Shown here one piece after another: positions 1 to 7,810 of a DNA stretch of 64,000 nt; position 1 is the stretch's first letter; each line of letters starts with the position of its first letter. The stretch is from Lachnospiraceae bacterium (GTDB lineage: Bacteria; Bacillota; Clostridia; Lachnospirales; Lachnospiraceae), in contig JAFUYB010000042.1 in the NCBI GenBank assembly GCA_017470735.1, forward strand, positions 1 through 64,000, read 5' to 3'. The translations under genes and the position numbers were made by a program. Under the pieces are notes generated by a model. It saw nothing but the letters and a program-made list of their open reading frames with translations. It was not told the DNA's origin and did no database searches.

Positions 1-45
1 GTTAATTAACTCAAACCAACATAATAAGGGAAAACTTTCCGATAG

Positions 46-79
46 GGAAGAGTGGGATCCAATCCTTCTCTTCCTTTTA
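46..79 (+). terminator. Rho-independent terminator of an upstream plus-strand gene
   Basis: A hairpin with 7-bp outer arms GGAAGAG (46-52) and CTCTTCC (68-74) and an inner GGAT/ATCC pairing is followed directly by TTTTA. It faces the end of tadA, so it should end a plus-strand transcript that begins left of the window. Positions 80-150 hold nothing I recognise. Confidence 0.6.
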
Positions 80-150
80 TATCTGTCAGAATATATGTTC
101 TGTGCTTCTTCTTTCAGGCAACGATAATTTTACACTAACTAGCCGATTCT

Positions 151-678
151 TCAGAGCAGCCCTGCCTCGCCCTCTTTTTCTTCTTTTGTACGCTCGCGGA
201 GCTCCTTGAAAAACTGAGACAGCAATGCCGAACATTCCTCCTGCATCACGCCGCGCTCAATCTCACATTGGTGGTTGAAGCCCTCCATATCCAAAAGATT
301 GATGACACTGCCCGCACTGCCCGCTTTCGGGTTCATGCAGCCGATGATCACCCGCGGTATCCGCGCCTGGACGATCGCCCCCGCGCACATCGGGCATGGC
401 TCTAATGTCACATAAAGCTCCACATCCTCCAGCCGCCAGTCGCCGGTTCTTTTGCACGCCTCGCGGATCGCAATGATCTCGGCATGGGACAGCACGCTTT
501 TGTCCTTATTCCTCCGGTTATGCCCGCGCCCGATGATCCATCCGTTCTGGACGATCACGCAGCCGATCGGCACATCCCCGCCGGCGTTCGCCTTTTCCGC
601 CTCCTTGTAGGCGGCTTTCATAAACTTAATATCCTGGCTTTTCTCGAAATTTTCCGCAATCGTATCAAATATGGACAT
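151..678 (-). CDS. tadA: tRNA-specific adenosine deaminase TadA
   Basis: Deaminates the wobble adenosine-34 of tRNA-Arg(ACG) to inosine in the cytoplasm. The 175-residue protein carries the zinc deaminase signature: HAEI with the proton-shuttling Glu, and PCPMC supplying two zinc cysteines. Length fits TadA of Gram-positive bacteria. The start at 678 is preceded by AAAGGAG with good spacing; an in-frame ATG 11 codons upstream (711) has no such site. The C-terminus is a short charged tail (about 25 residues) beyond the core. It is divergent from the GNAT gene, with 244 bp between. The assignment to TadA rather than another CDA-fold deaminase rests on the full core motif set and is secure. Confidence 0.95.
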   Translation of the reverse strand: MSIFDTIAENFEKSQDIKFMKAAYKEAEKANAGGDVPIGCVIVQNGWIIGRGHNRRNKDKSVLSHAEIIAIREACKRTGDWRLEDVELYVTLEPCPMCAGAIVQARIPRVIIGCMNPKAGSAGSVINLLDMEGFNHQCEIERGVMQEECSALLSQFFKELRERTKEEKEGEAGLL

Positions 679-887
679 GGTTTTCTCCTTTATTTTATAA
701 ATCCATAACATAATTCATCAAATCATCGTACTGACTGCCTGACATTTTGCCAGTATATATTCTTTACAATAAATATGTGAGTCATACATAATACTTAACC
801 CCCTTAATTTATAATTTTAAAATCCGCCTTAATAACAACACTCTGATGTGACAGAGCCAGAAATATTATACACCTCCGGGTAATTTT

Positions 888-915
888 TTGACAAGAAGCC
901 GGGAACGATTATAAT
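888..915 (+). promoter_or_regulatory. Sigma-A-type promoter placed directly on the GNAT start codon
   Basis: TTGACA (888-893), 16-bp spacer, TATAAT (910-915). Only seven bases separate the -10 box from the ATG at 923, so the transcript is predicted to begin at or within two bases of the start codon. Confidence 0.75.
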
Positions 916-922
916 AAAGAAC

Positions 923-1477
923 ATGGATTTTAAATACGAGACTCCCCAACTGATCATGCGGGTATGCAACCGGGGAGATGCCCGCATGGTATACGATTTT
1001 TACAGAAGCAATCTCTTAGACTTTGCGCAATACGAGCCGATCGACATGAAAGCGGCTACGACGCTTGTCTACTATGAAAGCCTGCTGGATATCGAAATGG
1101 AGCTTTTGATCAAGCGTGAGGTCGTGCGTTTTTTTCTTTTTGAAAAATCGAATCCGTTCCGCATCGTCGGCACGATCGCCTTCCGCGAGCTCAATCTCGC
1201 GCCGCATATGATGTCCTGCATGGTCGGATACAAGATCGACAAGCGCTTCCGCCGCAGAGGCTATGCCCGTGAAGCAATTTACACCGGATGTGATGTGATG
1301 TTCCATGATGAGAAGCTGCACCGCATCGAAGCGACCGTCCTGCCGGACAATGTGGCTTCTTCGCGGCTGCTTGAAGGACTCGGCTTTGTCCGGGAAGGAC
1401 TGCTGCGCAAAAAGATCAAGCTGAACGGCTCCTGGCGGGATCATTATCTGTACGCGCTGGTAAATGAGGATGTCTGA
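923..1477 (+). CDS. GNAT family N-acetyltransferase (RimJ/RimL-like)
   Basis: A 184-residue acetyl-CoA dependent N-acetyltransferase. The N-terminal strand 'YETPQLIMRV' matches the usual first beta strand of RimJ/RimL-type enzymes, and the acetyl-CoA pyrophosphate loop is seen as RRRGYAREA near residue 112. The C-terminal part (NVASSRLLEGLGFVREG) is the standard final helix and strand. Substrate cannot be told: RimJ/L relatives modify ribosomal protein N-termini, but many act on small molecules. There is no Shine-Dalgarno before the ATG and the promoter -10 ends seven bases upstream, so the mRNA may be leaderless. A later in-frame ATG (956) would remove the first beta strand and also lacks a ribosome binding site. 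Confidence 0.88.
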   Translation: MDFKYETPQLIMRVCNRGDARMVYDFYRSNLLDFAQYEPIDMKAATTLVYYESLLDIEMELLIKREVVRFFLFEKSNPFRIVGTIAFRELNLAPHMMSCMVGYKIDKRFRRRGYAREAIYTGCDVMFHDEKLHRIEATVLPDNVASSRLLEGLGFVREGLLRKKIKLNGSWRDHYLYALVNEDV

Positions 1478-1501
1478 AGGATCATCCGCTTTCTTATACG
1501 A

Positions 1502-1536
1502 TAAAAAGCCGGTGTACTCCCGAAAAAGTACACCGG
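1502..1536 (-). terminator. Terminator of the rpsF-ssb-rpsR operon
   Basis: Perfect 9-bp arms CCGGTGTAC (1509-1517) and GTACACCGG (1528-1536); on the minus strand the stem is followed by CTTTTTAT. It lies just past rpsR and also sits where the GNAT transcript converges. Confidence 0.85.
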
Positions 1537-1611
1537 TCATCTATCTCTATCCTATCTGCCCAAACAGACAAAGGCTGTCTGTCTCCGTCAAACCCATCCC
1601 TATGATGAAGA

Positions 1612-1857
1612 TCAATCCATCACATAAGGCATGATCGCGATATGGCGCGCGCGCTTGATCGCCTTGGTCAGCTCACGCTGATGCTTTGCGCAGTTGCCCG
1701 TGATACGGCGGGGCAGGATCTTGCCACGCTCGGACACATATCTCTTGAGCTTGTTGGAATCCTTGTAGCTGATCTCATTGTCCTTGCCACAGAACACGCA
1801 TACTTTTTTTCTACGGCGCACAAAACGCCTTTTTCCATCCGATCCTCGAAAAGCCAT
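1612..1857 (-). CDS. rpsR: 30S ribosomal protein S18
   Basis: Small-subunit protein that pairs with S6 on the platform of the 30S subunit. The 81-residue product has the full S18 pattern: basic N-terminus ([10 protein letters not shown]), the central helix, and the conserved '[10 protein letters not shown]' and '[16 protein letters not shown]' blocks. The CxxC and later Cys/His are the remains of the zinc-binding form of S18. AAAGGAG lies before the ATG. It is the last gene of rpsF-ssb-rpsR, the usual order in Firmicutes, 47 bp after ssb. Confidence 0.97.
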   Translation of the reverse strand: MAFRGSDGKRRFVRRRKKVCVFCGKDNEISYKDSNKLKRYVSERGKILPRRITGNCAKHQRELTKAIKRARHIAIMPYVMD

Positions 1858-1904
1858 TATCTATCTCCTTTCAAAATAAAAGTCAGTGCTTCCGGTCTCC
1901 GGCC

Positions 1905-2351
1905 TTATGCAAACGGAATTCCGTCATCGTCGATTCCGTCGTCAATATCCATAAAGCCGTCGCCGATATCCGTATTCGGCGTTGGAGCCGGACCGTCTGC
2001 CGGTGTGAATCCGCCACCGCCTGCCCCAGCAGCATTCTTGCTCTCGGCAAACTCGACATTGTTGACGATGATCTGCATACCGTAGACCATGCGTCCCTCT
2101 TTGTTGGTGTAATTATCATTCTGAATCTCGCCATCGAGTACGATCTTGGTACCCTTGCGCAGATATTTCTCGACGAATTCACCCGTCCTGCCAAATGCCG
2201 TGCAATTGAAGAAATCTGCTGTCGGCTGACCGTCACGCTTGAAACGGCGGTCTACCGCGATGGAAAAACGCGCGATCGCATTGTTGTTGGCGCCACCATA
2301 ACGCGTCTCCGGATCACGGGTCAGACGACCCATCAATATCACTTTATTCAT
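1905..2351 (-). CDS. ssb: Single-stranded DNA-binding protein
   Basis: Binds single-stranded DNA at forks and repair sites and recruits partner enzymes. The 148-residue protein begins with the OB-fold signature MNKVILMGRLTRDPETR and continues through residue ~105 with the aromatic and basic DNA-contact positions; a Gly/Pro-rich linker (about 110-130) leads to an acidic tail ending DDDGIPFA. The partner-binding tip is normally DDDIPF at the very C-terminus; here there is a Gly inside it and an extra Ala after the Phe. It lies between rpsF and rpsR, 20 bp after rpsF, so it is co-transcribed with them. Start supported by AGGAG. Confidence 0.96.
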   Translation of the reverse strand: MNKVILMGRLTRDPETRYGGANNNAIARFSIAVDRRFKRDGQPTADFFNCTAFGRTGEFVEKYLRKGTKIVLDGEIQNDNYTNKEGRMVYGMQIIVNNVEFAESKNAAGAGGGGFTPADGPAPTPNTDIGDGFMDIDDGIDDDGIPFA

Positions 2352-2371
2352 AAAATCAATTCTCCTATTTC

Positions 2372-2662
2372 TTAATTCTCGTCTTTACGAACGATCAAGA
2401 AACGAAGCACATTGTCCATGATACGAAGCTGGGATTCAATCTCGACCGGTGCTTCGGGCTCTGCTTCAAACTGAATGAAGTAATAGAAGCCTTCGCTCAT
2501 CTTCTGAATCTCATAAGCAAGACGCTGCTTGCCCCACTCCTCGACCTCAGACACCGTCCCGCCGAAACGGGCAATGTACTCCTTTGCCCTGTCCACAACG
2601 GCAGTACGGGCATCGTCTTCGATCTTGGCATTCACGACGAGTGCCAATTCATACTTGTTCAT
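2372..2662 (-). CDS. rpsF: 30S ribosomal protein S6
   Basis: Partner of S18 on the 30S platform. The 96 residues show the ferredoxin-like S6 fold with 'MNKYELALVVNAKIEDDARTA' type start and the conserved 'YEIQKMSEGFYYFIQFEA' strand and 'LRIMDNVLRFLIVRKDE' end. AAAGGAGG precedes the ATG. It heads the three-gene operon; the promoter lies about 170 bp upstream, leaving a long leader. In many bacteria the S6:S18 complex binds the rpsF leader and represses it, so feedback control is likely here but is not proven from sequence. Confidence 0.97.
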   Translation of the reverse strand: MNKYELALVVNAKIEDDARTAVVDRAKEYIARFGGTVSEVEEWGKQRLAYEIQKMSEGFYYFIQFEAEPEAPVEIESQLRIMDNVLRFLIVRKDEN

Positions 2663-2828
2663 CTTTTACCTCCTTTTGGTCTTTCCGGCCTCCCTCCTCT
2701 CAGGGAAGCAAGGATAATTTGGGATATCATGCCCGGAAGTGGTCTCCGGTACATTCGAGTGCATAAATACCTGCAAACAGCCATGAACTGTCGCCGGAAT
2801 CGTCCGCACCCAATCAGTCCGGTTACAG

Positions 2829-2857
2829 ATATTACCACTGTTTCCGGTGATTTTCAA
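2829..2857 (-). promoter_or_regulatory. Promoter of the rpsF-ssb-rpsR operon with long leader
   Basis: On the minus strand: TTGAAA (2852-2857), 17-bp spacer, TAATAT (2829-2834). The leader of about 160 nt down to rpsF contains a hairpin CCGGA/TCCGG (2733-2749) that could be part of an S6:S18 binding structure. The remaining 2858-3008 is AT-rich and holds palindromes described separately. Confidence 0.6.
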
Positions 2858-2909
2858 GTCTAAAATCGGCGAATTAATAAAATTTAACGCAATTTAAGAA
2901 AGATAAACT

Positions 2910-2940
2910 GTTTATAAACGTTCAATAAACAATTGTTTAT
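2910..2940. promoter_or_regulatory. Pair of GTTTAT palindromes, possible operator
   Basis: GTTTATAAAC (2910-2919) is a perfect 10-bp palindrome, and ATAAACAATTGTTTAT (2925-2940) is a perfect 16-bp palindrome built from the same half site. They lie upstream of the rpsF promoter and after the end of the sirtuin gene. No regulator is identified. Confidence 0.4.
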
Positions 2941-3008
2941 ATTTACCGCCAAAACACTGTCCATCCGAAAACCATTCCAAAATCATCTATAGGGATGCAA
3001 TCCTGCAA

Positions 3009-3770
3009 TCAATCCAGCAGCTTCTTTCCATTATGAGTAAGCTGCGAAAGCACCTCGCCGATGCTGTCGGAGATCACGAGATCCGCCTTGGCATCCTTGG
3101 CCGTTGAGGATTTGTTGATAAGGACCAGCTTGTTGCCGCTGTAATAATCAATCAGCCCAGCCGCAGGGTAGACGACGAGCGATGTCCCTCCGACGATCAG
3201 CATGTCCGCCTGCGAGATCTGGCGTACCGACTCGCTTAAAATATTCTGGTCCAGCCCTTCCTCATAGAGCACGACATCCGGCTTGATCACGCCGCCGCAT
3301 ACATCGCAGACAGGCTCCATGATCTTTTTCGCCTTTTGCTCCATCATATAGTCAATGCCAAATGTCTTGCCGCAGGACATACAGATGTTGTTGAGCGTCG
3401 TGCCGTGGACTTCAAGGACTTTTTTGCTGCCCGCCTTCTGGTGCAGTCCGTCGATATTCTGTGTCACGATTGCCGTCAGCTTGCCGATCTCCTCAAGCTT
3501 TGCCAGCACCTTGTGTGCCGCATTCGGCTCCACGCCGTCGACCAGAATCTTGTCATAATAAAACCGGTAGAATTCCGGCCTGTTCCTCATAAAAAAGGTA
3601 TGGCTTAAGATCTGCTCCGGCGGATAATCGTATTTCTGGTTGTACAGCCCGTCCACGCTCCGGAAATCCGGTATGCCGCTTTCCGTCGACACTCCTGCCC
3701 CGCCAAAGAATACGATCCGCTCGGAATCATCCACCATCTGCTGCAATGTTGCGATTTTGTCCATGTCCAT
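3009..3770 (-). CDS. cobB: NAD-dependent protein deacylase, sirtuin family
   Basis: Removes acetyl or other acyl groups from lysines using NAD+, giving nicotinamide and O-acyl-ADP-ribose. The 253 residues show the NAD-binding GAGVSTESGIPDFRS motif (near 24-38), TQNIDGLH, the catalytic His in VHGT, a zinc site of two CxxC pairs (CMSC and CDVC), and GTSLVVYPAAGL. Length and order fit class U/III bacterial Sir2 proteins. AAGGAGG stands nine bases before the chosen ATG; a second ATG two codons later is also possible. It is a single gene, 31 bp from the end of the adenylate cyclase upstream, and may be read through from it. Confidence 0.93.
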   Translation of the reverse strand: MDMDKIATLQQMVDDSERIVFFGGAGVSTESGIPDFRSVDGLYNQKYDYPPEQILSHTFFMRNRPEFYRFYYDKILVDGVEPNAAHKVLAKLEEIGKLTAIVTQNIDGLHQKAGSKKVLEVHGTTLNNICMSCGKTFGIDYMMEQKAKKIMEPVCDVCGGVIKPDVVLYEEGLDQNILSESVRQISQADMLIVGGTSLVVYPAAGLIDYYSGNKLVLINKSSTAKDAKADLVISDSIGEVLSQLTHNGKKLLD

Positions 3771-3801
3771 TTTGCGTTTCCTCCTTCAATAAAACTGTTC
3801 C

Positions 3802-5691
3802 CTAATCCAACGCTTCCACCTTCAGCACTTCAAAGCCATCGGCTTTTCCTTTGAGCTTGACCGTATCGCCGAGGGAAGTGGCGCGGATGCGTCCTTCCAG
3901 GGCGTCTGCCACGACACGGCTGATATAGACCGTGCCGCCGGGCGCGTTGGCCTCAAGCCTCGCCGATGTGTTGACCGTGTCACCGATCGCAGTATAATCC
4001 ATCCGCCGCTCGGCTCCGATATTGCCGACGACCGCCGGTCCGTAATGCACGCCGACGCCGACATTCAGCTCCTCGCCGATCTCTTCGACCAGCTCCTTTG
4101 ATACCCGCTTCGCTCCCTCAACGATCTCCATTGCCGTCTTTACGCCCAGATATATCGAATCGTCCTGCGGCAGAGGCGCGCCCCAGAATGCCATCGTCGC
4201 GTCACCGACAAACTTGTCCAATGTTCCTTTGTTGCGGGCGATGCATTCACTTGTCATGTCCAGATAACGGTTCAAAATCGAAACGACCGTCTCCGGATCC
4301 AGCCGTTCTGACATCGTCGTAAAGCCGCGCACATCGACAAAAAGCACCGCTATATCGCACAGCTTTCCGCCAAGCTGCAGCGCATCGGTTCCTGCCGCCA
4401 GGATGTCCTGGACGATCTCCGGAGCCACATAGCGCTCGAAGGTCTGCGTGACCCTCCGCCTCTCCTGCTGCTCCAGCAGATAGCGAATGCCGACCGAGAT
4501 CACATACACCACAAACAGCCAGACCGGCACCCAGAGCGGATGCATGATGAATCCTATCTGATACATCAGATAGCACAGCAGCAGATCCAGCCCCAGAATG
4601 CCTGCTGCCACTACAGACGACAGCACCAGACTTAAGCGGTACAGGATCAACAGCCCGCAAAACAGCAGGACAAACAGCAGCAGCGCCTGCCACAGATCCG
4701 GTGATTCGTATTTGTATTCTCCGCGCAAAAATGCTTCAATGACATTCGCCTGATATTCCACGCCGTACATCTGCTCACCACGGGCGATCGGCGTGTAAAC
4801 CGAATCCTGCAGCCCCGCCGCATACGGTCCGATCAGAACGATTTTTCCGGCATAATAATCCGCAGGCAGCGTCCCGTCGATCAGATTGGCGAGGGAGGCG
4901 GTTTTTTCATAAAATGCCCCGGGCAAACCGGAATACGATACATAAAACTGCCCCTTCCGGTTTACCTCCGGCAAAGTCAGCTCGCGCCCCTCCTTTTCGC
5001 AGAACATTTGCGCGCAGACCTCCGCCATGGAATACACCCGGTCACCCTCCGGCGGATTCAGATAGAGGATCGCATGGCGCAGGATACCGTCCACATCGTT
5101 CATCGCATTGATGTGCCCTTGCGCGGAAACTGCCTTCAGCGCGGGATACGGCTCTTCAAATGCGGTAATATTGTACCCGCCCATTTCTTCCGGCGACACC
5201 ATCAGCTCCGAGCCAAAGCTCGCGGCATCCGCTGTCACGACACAGCCCAACTGCTCCGCTGCCTTTGCCAGCCGCTCGTCGGCACTGTCCGTCCGCCCGG
5301 TCTCATCCGGCGCGTCTGTCTCGCCGGCGTATAGCGTATCCACCGCAACGACAGCCGGCATATTCTCCGGATCGGATGCCAACTGTTCTAATGCCGATGC
5401 CATGATATTCCGGTCCCATGACTGATAAGGGCCATATGTATCCAAGGAATTCTCGTCGATTCCTATTACAACGACATTTCCTGATGTCGCTTGCGGTCTT
5501 TGAAACAGCGCGTCCTCCATCCAACGGTCCAAACGGTAGATCCCGCCATTGATCGAAAATGCGGTGATCACCAGCGACACTGCCAAAGCCAGCCCCAATG
5601 GTTTCCACAATGCATGCCCCTTTTTCGTTTCTGTATTCATACCTGCACCTGTCATTTTATAATATTCCCCGGATGCCTGAAGCCCGGTCAT
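3802..5691 (-). CDS. Class III adenylate cyclase with CHASE2 sensor domain
   Basis: Predicted membrane enzyme making cAMP from ATP. A 629-residue protein with a first membrane helix (about 30-50), an extracellular CHASE2 domain (about 55-335), three membrane helices (about 338-410) and a cytoplasmic cyclase domain (about 440-615). The metal-binding aspartates are in LFVDVRGFTTM and KFVGDATMAFWG, and the Lys in DKFVGD with the Asp in YTAIGDTVNTSAR is the adenine-selecting pair, so cAMP rather than cGMP is expected. The start codon overlaps the stop of the MBL gene (TAATG), implying translational coupling; ATGs 12 and 17 codons in are alternatives. Downstream cAMP targets are not visible in this window. 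The ligand of CHASE2 is unknown. Confidence 0.92.
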   Translation of the reverse strand: MTGLQASGEYYKMTGAGMNTETKKGHALWKPLGLALAVSLVITAFSINGGIYRLDRWMEDALFQRPQATSGNVVVIGIDENSLDTYGPYQSWDRNIMASALEQLASDPENMPAVVAVDTLYAGETDAPDETGRTDSADERLAKAAEQLGCVVTADAASFGSELMVSPEEMGGYNITAFEEPYPALKAVSAQGHINAMNDVDGILRHAILYLNPPEGDRVYSMAEVCAQMFCEKEGRELTLPEVNRKGQFYVSYSGLPGAFYEKTASLANLIDGTLPADYYAGKIVLIGPYAAGLQDSVYTPIARGEQMYGVEYQANVIEAFLRGEYKYESPDLWQALLLFVLLFCGLLILYRLSLVLSSVVAAGILGLDLLLCYLMYQIGFIMHPLWVPVWLFVVYVISVGIRYLLEQQERRRVTQTFERYVAPEIVQDILAAGTDALQLGGKLCDIAVLFVDVRGFTTMSERLDPETVVSILNRYLDMTSECIARNKGTLDKFVGDATMAFWGAPLPQDDSIYLGVKTAMEIVEGAKRVSKELVEEIGEELNVGVGVHYGPAVVGNIGAERRMDYTAIGDTVNTSARLEANAPGGTVYISRVVADALEGRIRATSLGDTVKLKGKADGFEVLKVEALD

Positions 5692-6503
5692 TATTTCCCC
5701 AATGTGAATGTTTCACCGCACCGGGCAAACCGCACTTTGTCATACTTTTCCTGCGCTTCATTTTCCATCTGCCGCAGCATCCGGTCCGTACATTCCGGAT
5801 CATGGTGCGTGATCAAAAGCCTCCGGGCATTTGCTTTTCGGGCAATCTGTATCCCGACCGTTGCCGTTGAGTGGCCGAAGCCACGGCAGCACTCATATTT
5901 TTCATCCGTATACTGCCCATCGTAGATCAGTAACGAACAGTCTTTGGAAAACGAAATCAGTTCTTCCACCTTTTTTTCATCAGAATGCTCAAAATCTGTC
6001 GCAAAAACCACGGACGCGTTTCCATAGGTCAGGCGAAAAATCGTCACACCTCCCGGATGCACGCCGTCCATCGTCTCGACAGACACCTGCCCGATGCGAA
6101 ATTCTTCCCACACATTCGGCGTGCGCACATCCGCCGGGTAATCGAATACGCCCAGCGGCCACAATGGCGGTGTGTAGAGATACCGCAGCACATCCTGCAC
6201 GCCCAGCCCGTTCCGTTTTTTCATATAGACTTCGATCTTGCGGCCCTTTTCGGACAGCCCATAAAAAAAGGGCAGTCCGATCATGTGATCCAAATGTGGA
6301 TGCGTCAGCAGAATGGACAGATTGCTCTCCCGCATCGGATGCGCCCCGACAATGCCGCTCCCTGCGTCCAGATAGATCTCCTCATTGCCTGCCACGATTT
6401 TAACACATGTCGTCGCCCCGCCAAATTCCTGAAAATCCGCCCCCGATACCGGCACGGATCCCCGCACGCCCAGCGTGGTCACTGTCATCTGTTCGCCATT
6501 CAT
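5691..6503 (-). CDS. MBL-fold metallo-hydrolase
   Basis: A 270-residue metallo-beta-lactamase-fold hydrolase of the 'RGSVPVSG...FGGATTCV' group. The dinuclear metal site is seen as HPHLDHMIG, with further His/Asp at FATDFEHSD and the late GFGHSTA and ITHHDPE segments. Relatives are annotated loosely as phosphodiesterase-like or PhnP-like enzymes; the substrate is not known. It sits between a diguanylate cyclase and an adenylate cyclase, which makes a cyclic-nucleotide substrate a reasonable but unproven idea. I take the ATG at 6503 (GGGG four bases upstream); a GTG at 6521 and an ATG at 6488 are alternatives. Stop overlaps the cyclase start by one base. Confidence 0.82.
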   Translation of the reverse strand: MNGEQMTVTTLGVRGSVPVSGADFQEFGGATTCVKIVAGNEEIYLDAGSGIVGAHPMRESNLSILLTHPHLDHMIGLPFFYGLSEKGRKIEVYMKKRNGLGVQDVLRYLYTPPLWPLGVFDYPADVRTPNVWEEFRIGQVSVETMDGVHPGGVTIFRLTYGNASVVFATDFEHSDEKKVEELISFSKDCSLLIYDGQYTDEKYECCRGFGHSTATVGIQIARKANARRLLITHHDPECTDRMLRQMENEAQEKYDKVRFARCGETFTLGK

Positions 6504-6522
6504 CTTGCCCCAATCCAACACG

Positions 6523-7569
6523 CTACTGCATGATTACACGATTACGCCCCGTCGCCTTCGCCTTGTAAAGCCTGTCATCCGCAATTTCGATGTTCTGCTC
6601 TGCCGTCAGTCTCGGAGAAAGCGTCGCGCACCCAAAACTCATTGTCACCCGGATATCCGTCCCTTCAAAATGGATCACGGATGCTTCAATCCTGGACCGG
6701 ATCCGCTCCGCCACCTGCGCGGCAGCCTTCAGATCTGCCTCTGGCAGCACGAGGATAAATTCCTCACCGCCCCAGCGGTATGCCCCGTCATTGCTGCGGA
6801 TCGAGCCCTTTAAGGTCTGAGCCACATGGACAAGCACGGCGTCTCCGGCGTTGTGTCCATAAGTATCGTTGACTTTTTTGAAAAAGTCAATATCGCACAT
6901 GATCATCGAGATCGGCGCAACATTGCCCGCCATGTTCAGCTTCGGCGCGTAACGGGAGCTGTAATCACTGTAAAAGCCCATGCGGTTCTTGATATCCGTC
7001 AGCTTGTCCCGCTGGGAATCGTCAAGGAACATATCGGATTCCAGGGTCAGTCCGCAGATGAACGCCGCCAAAGAAAGCCTTTTACAGTCCGCCTCAAGCT
7101 CAAAGCCGTTCTCATCATCCAACTTGTTGATCGCCTGGTAACAGCCGATCATTTCCCCTTTACAGTCGATGATCGGCATCACTAAAATGGATTTTGTAAC
7201 ATAGCCGGTCTCTTTGTCCACGCTGGAGTTGAAATCAGGGCAATGATAAGGATCATTGGTCATGATCGCTTTTCCGGTCGACAGCGCTTTGCCGACCAGC
7301 CCCGTCCCCTCGTCAATCTCGATCTGATCCTCGCCGACTGCCGCCGTCGTCACAAGCTTGTGCCGCCGCTTGTCCCACTTCCAAAAGCTGCACCGGTCGG
7401 CATTGACCAATACCCGTCCCAAATCTGCCAGCAGATGGTAAATCCTGACATGGTTGTCTTCCGCGCTCTTTGCCACCTGCTGCATCTCGTCATACAGCCC
7501 CTGGGTGATGTCGAAGATGCGGTTCAGGAGAGTTTCGGCGGTGACTGTTGCTGCTGTGTTGTTGTCCAT
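6523..7569 (-). CDS. Diguanylate cyclase with GAF domain
   Basis: Predicted to make c-di-GMP from two GTP. The 348 residues consist of a GAF-type sensor domain (about 35-175) and a GGDEF domain (about 185-347). The active-site signature is RWGGEEF, an accepted active form, and RSND lies exactly five residues before it, which is the RxxD product-inhibition site. The GAF part has no membrane segment, so the enzyme is cytoplasmic. GAGGAG precedes the start. It is the first gene of a close set with the MBL hydrolase (19 bp) and CHASE2 adenylate cyclase, so c-di-GMP and cAMP synthesis may be expressed together. Confidence 0.94.
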   Translation of the reverse strand: MDNNTAATVTAETLLNRIFDITQGLYDEMQQVAKSAEDNHVRIYHLLADLGRVLVNADRCSFWKWDKRRHKLVTTAAVGEDQIEIDEGTGLVGKALSTGKAIMTNDPYHCPDFNSSVDKETGYVTKSILVMPIIDCKGEMIGCYQAINKLDDENGFELEADCKRLSLAAFICGLTLESDMFLDDSQRDKLTDIKNRMGFYSDYSSRYAPKLNMAGNVAPISMIMCDIDFFKKVNDTYGHNAGDAVLVHVAQTLKGSIRSNDGAYRWGGEEFILVLPEADLKAAAQVAERIRSRIEASVIHFEGTDIRVTMSFGCATLSPRLTAEQNIEIADDRLYKAKATGRNRVIMQ

Positions 7570-7810
7570 GTAGGTTTCTCCTCGTTTGTTCGGCTGTGCA
7601 ATTATCGCGCGTAGGTGATTCGCTAATCAAATATACTGTGAACAGCAGATTCCTAGCTTCTAGGGGACAATGCAAACCAAATGATCATTAACAATCTTCC
7701 ACCACTATACCGAAAGAGTATATTTCTATTTTATGGCAGTATCTCACTAACTTTGTCATGTGCATTTGACTTAAATATGCCTTGCATCCCCTTCGAGACA
7801 TAATAATCCG

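Noticed and set aside
1-150. Possible SRP RNA (ffs), which often lies near tadA in Clostridia
   Set aside because: Only a terminator hairpin is seen; the conserved GGAA/GCAG core of the SRP Alu-lacking domain is not present in this stretch.
2666-2857. 63-codon minus-strand open frame upstream of rpsF
   Set aside because: It lies in the operon leader downstream of the promoter; no family and better explained as untranslated leader.
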